Shown here one piece after another: positions 57,883 to 64,000 of a stretch of 64,000 nt of DNA. Source of the stretch: Thamnaconus septentrionalis (taxonomy: Eukaryota; Chordata; Actinopteri; Tetraodontiformes; Monacanthidae); NCBI GenBank assembly GCA_009823395.1, contig CM020519.1, positions 15,972,501 to 16,036,500 of the forward strand. Reading direction: 5' to 3'. The position numbers were made by a program, and so were the translations under genes. The notes beneath the pieces are model-generated. The model did not search any database. It was not told the origin of the DNA and worked only from the letters and a program-made list of their open reading frames with translations. Position 1 is the first letter of the stretch, and every line of letters starts with the position of its first letter.

Positions 57883-59585
57883 GACCGACCGCCTTTACAG
57901 TCACTTGCTCTTGTCTCAAACAACTGGACATCCAAAAGATTCTCTCTCTGTCAAAAGCAACGTTATTGCCTTGCACAGCTGCTGGGTCGCCCAGATTTCA
58001 ACCGTGAAACCCAGCTCATCCGTCTTGCCAACTTCTCGCAGACAGCGTTTCTCGATTGCTCTTAAAATTGGATTGATTGGATTTATTGACAAGGTAGCAA
58101 CTGCTGATAGCTGCCATTAAACTCTTCAGGAGGGGCAAAGTAGAAATGCAGGAAGTAGCTGCAACCCTTGTGGAAAGTAAGGGCATTATTTTGGACACAG
58201 TGTGGCAAGCACTGCGGCGTGATGCTAATGTCACGACTGGCTTAATCTTCTCCAGCTTCCTTCTCTCCCTTCCAAACCTTTTGCTTCTGCTCTCTTCCAG
58301 GTGGATGCATCGCATCAAACCAAAAATTTAGAAAAATGTTTCAGTTCGCCTATTGGGTTGGGAATGAAAGAAGGTTGGGATAAGCATGTCATAAAGGTTT
58401 AGGGAGAGGGACGGTAAAACCCAAATAAAGGCATTGTTTCACTCTCTTTCCAATGAATGACTTTTTGTTTCTCCCCTCCAGGTGATATTTTTAGTATTAT
58501 TTTTTCAGTCCATCGTCTGTGTCTGTCCTGTGGAGATAGAAGGCAAAGAAGGGGCTCGCTGAGGCAGAGCAGCCGCTCTTTTCACTGCTCCCGACATCCC
58601 ATTTTCTGTGCGAGATTCCTTTCACACGACCCAATCCGGCTCCATCGACATCCATCAGCATCGCTTTTAATCGGACAGCCGCCTTCTCTCTCCTCAGCAA
58701 CTTGTTTCAGAACGCGCTGATGGCGGGTCGGGTAATGAGGCACAAACAGATGACGGGGCCAGTACCGCGATCGAGCTGCGAGCGAGGCTGGAAAGCCGCC
58801 GTCTCGCCCTGATTGACCTGTGACCGGGCCTGCGATAATCTCCGAAAACCGCAGCTCACCTGGCAGCTCGCCTCTCAGGGCAATACTCTTTTCTCTTTCA
58901 CTCTGTCTGCTAATCCTCCGTCGCCAGCCAGCCAGCCAACCACCACCACCACCCACCCATCCACCGCCACCCCCCTCCTTTTCTCGCCCTCGCTTTCATC
59001 CTACACGTCCATCCAATTCTACCCCTCAATTCAATTTCATCTGCGATATTACGAGCGGGGCAGGAAATGCTGATCTTGTATATAGGAGAGAGAGAGAAAA
59101 AAAAAAAAAAAACAAGCAAGGCAAAACATATGAGCGAGAGGAATTCGGTCAGCAAAGTTGTGCGACAGTTGATTCATATTCATCGAACCGTTTGCAATGT
59201 AAACAATGTCACTTTTTTTTTTTTTCAATTAGCTGTGATCAAACACAAACGATATGCAGCCGATTTATTTAAGGAGCTTATGTTGACAAAAGACAAAACT
59301 TAAAAAAACAAAAACATCCCACTCCTCTTGTCTAGTTTTATCTTGGAGCAGCTCCCACTGTTTCCTGACAGTGTTTGCCAGGGAGGCATTAAATGCACTT
59401 CACCACCTCTGTTCACAGAAGGGTGCGCTCAAACACACACAGAGGGGACACGAGGAAAGCCGCCTAGTTGGCTTACAAATGCCTGCATAATAAATGCAGG
59501 TGGGGGTTGTGTATTAACCATTTACGATATATAAAGATGGATGGGGCTTCTGGTTTTAAAAGCGAGGCCAACGCGGGAGTGCCAG
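57883..59585. other. Unassigned sequence
   Basis: CCA/CCAGC-rich simple sequence at 58923-58978, an A tract at about 59098-59112 and T tract near 59212. Part of 58600-58870 is CpG-rich. No gene is supported. Confidence 0.45.
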
Positions 59586-60365
59586 AAACCTGCATTCTAT
59601 CGTTTGGCTAGAAAGGACCGACAAAAATGGTTGCAAAAAGACTAGAAATGACCGGCTGAAAAATGTAAAAACGGCTACAAAGTTCTGGGTGGGATAACAG
59701 TTTAGTAGTTAGGTGTAGTCAGCCTACAAGTGGGTGGATGGGCATTAGCGTCCAATCACTGCTCACCTCCAGTACTTCCAGAGGTGTCAAAAGTATTTAC
59801 ATTTTATACTTAAGTAAATGTATGTGGAAAAAAAAAACACCCTGGTAAAAGTAAAAACACTGATTCAAGTCATTTACTCAAGTAAAGTACAGGTTCTGTA
59901 CTTAAGAAATGTATTTTTTTTTGTTTGTTTTTTTGTTTGCTATTAATGATGACCGAATGACCACGGTGATCAGCAGTGGTACAATAAAATCACATTGCTC
60001 CAAAATATGATCCACTTTAATCTGTAACTAGCCAACGCGTTCTTTACTTTTAATATAATTTGTATCTTTGAAACACTTTTAAACACAAAAGTAACGAGTA
60101 TGTTTTTCCCATTTAAGAAGTAGAAACTACAGATATTTGTGTGCAGATGTAAGTAGTAAAAGTAAAAAGTTGTCTCAAAAAGAAATACTCAAGTAAAGTA
60201 CAGATACCTGAAAATGGATTTGTACTTTGCACACATCCAAATACGGAATGATCCGGTTTCAAAACGAACTGCAACATTAAGATTGCGCTGAAAGTCAAAC
60301 TAATCCCGAGGCTTCAAAACGGGTATTTGCAAACCAGTGGGTGACCTCGCGGTGACCCTGTGCAC
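59586..60365 (+). repeat. Dispersed repeat family, copy B, interrupted by a hAT-like element
   Basis: Left part: GCATTCTATCGTTTGGCTAG, AAGGACCGACAAAAATGG, TTGCAAAAAGACTAGAAATG and GTAGTCAGCCTACAAGTGGG. Right part after the insertion: CATCCAAATACGGAATGATC, AACGAACTGCAACATTAAG and TTGCAAACCAGTGGGTGACC. These align in order with copies A (375-700) and C (8233-8530). The hAT-like copy at 59779-60236 splits it. Confidence 0.7.
59779..60236 (+). mobile_element. hAT-like non-autonomous element, copy 3
   Basis: Best-preserved terminus of the family: CAGAGGTGTCAAAAGTATTT. Subterminal TACTTAAGTAAATG and TTACTCAAGTAAAGTACAGG motifs follow. The right end, reverse-complemented, reads roughly GATGTGTGCAAAGTACAAAT, an imperfect match to the left. 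The flanks AGTACTTC and TGTACTTT are only weakly similar, so the exact right border is approximate. No coding frame. Confidence 0.7.
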
Positions 60366-61572
60366 ACTCAGTGTTCTTGAGATAGATGTAATGACACATC
60401 ACCTTATTTTCCGGAGACCCTGCCGCCTCCTGTAAACCTTTGTCCCCAGGCAGATCTCACGCTGCCTCTGTGTCCGCATACTGTGGTGGCTCCAGGTTGC
60501 ACAACCTGCGCGCTCTGGTCCAAGACTGCCATTTCTTTGTCCGGTGTTGCTCTAATCTTGCAGATGGACGGTACCGGAGCTGTGGGGGAAGGGCGAAGGG
60601 TACTCCAGGTATCGGCTTTGAAATGGTAAGGAGCTCTGTTTATAGTGCGCCGCAGATGAAAGTGAGCAGTGTGTAAGACGCACAAGGCTGAGGGGCGGGG
60701 GGTGGGGGGGTTGGTCGGCTGGTTGGGTGGGTGCAGAGATGATGCGTTTGTGGTAAGGAGATGGTGGCGGGGCGACGGGAAAGTGGAGGTTTGCTTCCGG
60801 CACATCGTACCTCACCTACACTTTCACCCGCCAGGGATTTTTTTTTTCTTTTGTTGCCTCCTTATCTTTGGTCCCGCGCCGCTCTTTTGATCGAGGACGG
60901 GAGATAAAAACGGAACAGGTTCCCGTGGAGGTCGAAATAAATTGTGGGGAAAAAAAGAAATATGCACAAGTTTCCAAACAGAGGATGCGATGAGTGGAAA
61001 ATCTATATTCTCCGCCTCTTATCTGCACATAATTATATGCATTAGAACGCGTGTATCCGCGCACTTCTTCGAGGTCCACGAGAAGGCGGAAAAGCAAGAG
61101 CGTGGCGGCCAACTTTCTTCTGCTCGCTCTGCAATCCCACACCTCGCTCTGCTGCACTACCTGATCCCCCAGGGTATCATTAAAGTATCATTTTTTTGTA
61201 TTTTATTAGGCAGCCTTACTCGCTTAGAGGGCTCAACATATTGATTCCAAAGAGCCTAAAGGTAAGGATCCCATGCATTTTTTAAGGATTCAAGGGAGCT
61301 TTTAGGGATTCTCTCCATTGAGTAGAGCCTGTTTTCTTTTTAAGTATTTACTTGGACGCTGCACTTAATTTGTATAAATGTTGCAGAAACCTGGAATAAT
61401 AGGCTGCTGATGGATATTTTAAGATGCAGAGTGTAAAATTCTGCCATCTCGTGGTTTGACTTGAGATTGCCGTGCTGTCATTCGCCCTCCCTCTCCCAAG
61501 CTAGACAGTGAACTACAGTGGCCTGCACACACAAACCCGGATATCTGAACCACCTTCTTCTTTGTTGTTGAT
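60366..61572. other. Unassigned sequence with a G-rich tract
   Basis: GGGGCGGGGGGTGGGGGGG at 60693-60711 fits a quadruplex pattern. A T tract is near 60838. No gene is supported. Confidence 0.45.
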
Positions 61573-61590
61573 GTATATTCATATATATAA

Positions 61591-61621
<31 letters not shown>

Positions 61622-61643
61622 TATATATATACATATATCTCTT
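61573..61643. repeat. (TA)/(CA) compound microsatellite
   Basis: TA and CA units directly abutting the left end of the MITE copy at 61644. Confidence 0.92.
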
Positions 61644-61885
61644 AGGGCTGCCGAAGTTAACGCGCTAATAACGCATTAACTCAAACTACTTTTCAAGACA
61701 CAAAATTTTTTAACGCGCATTTAACATCTGGTTCACACCAGAGGCAGAGGTGAGCCCTCCTGTTCAGGCCGGGTTCATTCTGGCGAAGCGCTGCAAATAG
61801 CCCACTTCCTTTCGGCACCCTTGTTAACCAGTGACGTTGTTTGCCAAAATGAATGATGATTAAAAATGTATCGACTGAAAGCCCT
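61644..61885 (+). mobile_element. MITE-like element, 'GGCTGTCGAAGTTAACGCG' family, copy 2
   Basis: Starts AGGGCTGCCGAAGTTAACG and ends ATCGACTGAAAGCCCT, an imperfect inverted repeat. Shares TAACGCG..TAA units (two here, four at 26650), GGTTCACACC, CTCCTGTTCAGGCCGGGTTC and CACCCTTGTTAACCA with the 880-bp copy at 26636. It lacks that copy's 137-bp duplicated segment. Flanked on both sides by TA-rich sequence. Confidence 0.75.
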
Positions 61886-62201
61886 ATATGTATATATATA
61901 CATTATACATTTATATCGAAGACATTTTTATTAATGTATTTATGGGGAGTCTATTAAGCTTTTACCAATGTAAAAATCATAAATCAACGCAAATTTTACA
62001 CACTGGACCTTGAAGGGGGACCGAATTCAAAGCGCTGTAATGAAGTCACTAAATCCCACCTCACCTGGTCCAGACAGCTGGGCTGGGCCATTCCAGTGAC
62101 ATCAAAGCGCTGCTCAGCGCAAATAAAGGAGGGGAAGCTGAGGGAAAATAAAGGCTTAACACAGGGGGAAAAAAATCCTAAAAGCGAGAGAAAAAAGAGA
62201 T
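61886..62201. other. Unassigned sequence, possibly regulatory
   Basis: TA-rich to 61918. At 62090-62110, CCATTCCAGTGACATCAAAG holds TEAD-type CATTCC and TCF/LEF-type ACATCAAAG motifs. Such short motifs are common by chance. Confidence 0.3.
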
Positions 62202-62228
62202 TGTGTGTGTGTGTGTGTGTGTGTGTGT
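62202..62228. repeat. (TG)n microsatellite
   Basis: About thirteen TG units. Confidence 0.94.
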
Positions 62229-62357
62229 CGAGAAAACATGAATAATGGATAGCCAGTAGAAATCATGCAGATGAGAGCAAGTGGCAGAGTCCCAATAAGA
62301 GCCGCTTTCAAGCAGACAATATGAGATAGATAACTGAAGGTTTTTTTTGTTGTTGTT
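62229..62357. other. Unassigned sequence between two TG tracts
   Basis: Short single-copy stretch ending in a T tract and (TTG)n; no gene is seen. Confidence 0.5.
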
Positions 62358-62423
<66 letters not shown>

Positions 62424-62429
62424 GCGCAA
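62358..62429. repeat. (TG)n(CG)n alternating tract
   Basis: About 24 TG units pass without a break into CGCGCGCGCACGCGCGCA. The alternation of pyrimidine and purine is unbroken for about 70 bases, the strongest Z-DNA-type sequence in the window. Confidence 0.93.
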
Positions 62430-62945
62430 TAAACGCACAGCGTCCATCGAGTGCCAGGACATCTGATGTGTTTGACAGTAATGAGACAGAGGCAGATTGC
62501 CGCATTTCAGCTGCGAGCGGCACAACTGGCACAGCACTGGCATGTCCAATCAGCCTTATGTGGGACAAAATCATTATGTCACAGCGGACTAATCTGGCTG
62601 CCGCAAAGCGCAATTGGTCTTTTGGCAAAAACACGGGTCACTGGCAGATGGGGAGAGAAGGCTTGGAAGTGTCGCAAGTCGCTCACTGGCCGCGCAAAAT
62701 GCAGCGACTGAAACACTAACCTCATTTTCAGAGCACGCTCAGCTCCCTAAAGGGGGTAGGGGAGGAGGGGGGAGGCACAAAAGTTCTTTGCCCTGAGTAA
62801 ATTCAGGCCACGCCAGGAGAGACCTCCGAGGCCTCCGGTCAGCCAGAGGGTCGCCAGCAGCTTTTGCACAACTAGGGGATGTCGGACGAGGAAACTGCGC
62901 ATGGCCTAAAGCCTTCACATTTTCATGGTGCAGACACACAAGTGG
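62430..62945. other. Unassigned sequence, possibly regulatory
   Basis: 62430-62710 is balanced and free of repeats, with motifs such as GTCCAATCAGCC and GGACTAATCTGG. Conservation cannot be judged from one sequence. No gene is supported. Confidence 0.35.
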
Positions 62946-63370
62946 AAATTAAAGCTGCAAGCAGCGTTTGCGGGACTGAGCCTATGTGGCGGCCACCTGC
63001 CGACGACGTCCGCCAACTGCTGACGCCCCCTCACGCCTGCCGATTCCCCCCGACACCTGCCGATGCCCCCATGTTGAGCCATTTTTGGGTGATTTTGCGT
63101 GTACTGTGACTTTAAAGGCCTGTAACATGAAAACAGTTGCGATCTCAAAAAGTTTCTCGATCAACTTTTTTCATGAAGGTCTTGTCTGTGTCATACTCCA
63201 TTTTCAAGCCAAATGGGAAGGGGGTGAAAAAGGGGCTCAAAGTTGCCTAGTGGTCGATTTTGAGTGTACTGGGACTTTACAAGGCCGTAAAATGAAAATG
63301 GTTGGGATCTCAAAAGTTTCCTTGATAACTGTAGGTCATGAAGGTCTCGTCTACGGAAACAACACAGAAA
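62946..63370. repeat. Dispersed repeat with an internal 165-bp duplication
   Basis: AATTAAAGCTGCAAGCAGCG at the left resembles the hallmark of a repeat common in fish genomes. GATTTTGCGTGTACTGTGAC at 63091 and GATTTTGAGTGTACTGGGAC at 63256 begin two diverged units. Both continue through GACTTTA, ATGAAAA, GATCTCAAAA and TCATGAAGGTCT blocks. A 221-codon frame across it opens with GTG and is not a gene. Confidence 0.6.
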
Positions 63371-64000
63371 CACAAAGGGGAAGATGGTGGGTGCAAAGGG
63401 TAAAATTCTTCAGTTCAGTGCTTCTGATCTTGCTGTGCAACATTTGGCACAGAATGGAAAATGAATACAACATGTTTTTTGTTGTTGTTGGTTTAAGATA
63501 CAGAATAATAATAGTTGTTTTTTCCAATGTGCATTTAACTTTGCGCAACAAAGCAGGATCAGAATTGAGAGCTGCCCAGGCTCTTGTGTTTTTACTTTTT
63601 ACTGGCATCACAGCTGCTGATCAAGATCTAGTCGGGCATTCAGTAACATAGATTAACATTCCTGATGCAAAGTGAAAATAAAACACAACAAAAGCAATTT
63701 GCAAACCTCCTGTTTCACTATTTATTTATTTTCTTTTGGGTCAGCGGACCGGGATGTTGAGGCAGGAAACCTAAATGACAAAAAAGTTAGTAAACTTTTT
63801 CTGGCATGACTCCCAGTCAACCTTAACATGGACCTTTTCAGGCTTTGTGTTCTAAAATAACTCAAAGCAGAAGTTTAACTCTGTCGTTTATCCACACCGT
63901 CTTCTCACCAGCAATCTTTCTTTCTGTTCACAGTGGTGCTCACGTTGTTAGCGAGCTGGTGCTTCTTTAAACAAGGCGTGTTTCAAGTGTTCTTCTCCTT
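63371..64000. other. Unassigned sequence to the window end
   Basis: (TTG)n run near 63476-63490. No gene, transposon terminus or RNA is recognised. Confidence 0.45.

Noticed and set aside
62986..63651. 221-codon plus-strand frame
   Set aside because: It opens with GTG and crosses a dispersed repeat with an internal duplication.

Overview
The window looks like nuclear DNA of a ray-finned (teleost-type) fish. The evidence is many dinucleotide and trinucleotide microsatellites, long A and T tracts, scattered CpG-rich patches, and several repeat types familiar from teleost genomes. These are hAT-like and Harbinger-like non-autonomous transposons, tRNA-headed SINE-like units ending in the 'GGATAGGCTCCAG' tail, and a decayed LINE with an FADD reverse-transcriptase motif. 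The species cannot be named from this sequence. No intact protein-coding gene could be supported in 64 kb: the longer open frames start at non-ATG codons, run through simple repeats, lie inside transposons, or show no family resemblance. The window is best read as intergenic or long-intron sequence.

Layout. 1-6.6 kb: copy A of a dispersed family (375-700), a CpG-rich patch, a hAT-like copy (4214-4900) and a 142-bp MITE (5361-5502). 6.65-7.76 kb: the most promoter-like segment, CpG-rich and followed by a good splice donor at 7333 on the plus strand. 8.2-13.5 kb: family copy C, an inverted-repeat element (9746-10261), a CpG patch and a second hAT-like copy. 13.5-26.5 kb: mostly unassigned sequence with one minus-strand SINE-like copy, microsatellites, a (TA)n/(GACA)n cluster and more CpG-rich sequence. 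26.6-30.1 kb: two MITE-like elements (880 bp and 518 bp) and a 28-bp palindrome. 32-36.8 kb: a palindrome and hairpin pair and stretches that look like possible regulatory sequence.

37.6-38.5 kb: the LINE fossil. 40.5-43 kb: SINE-like fragments. 47.2 kb: a perfect 15-bp-stem hairpin. 49.1-50.0 kb: a 17-copy, 51-bp minisatellite with higher-order structure. 52.3-52.8 kb: a hAT element. 53.6-54.0 kb: a SINE-like copy split by a LINE tail with an 11-bp target-site duplication. 56.9-57.9 kb: another SINE-like copy split by a 621-bp Harbinger-like MITE with TAA duplications. 59.6-60.4 kb: family copy B, split by a hAT-like copy. 61.6 kb onward: a second copy of the 26.6-kb MITE, long alternating TG/CG tracts and a duplicated repeat near the end.

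The strongest results are mobile-element archaeology readable directly from the sequence: three nested insertions, a dispersed family found by comparing four parts of the window, and the phased minisatellite. No previously unknown multi-gene system was found. Promoter, exon and enhancer calls are inference and carry low confidence.
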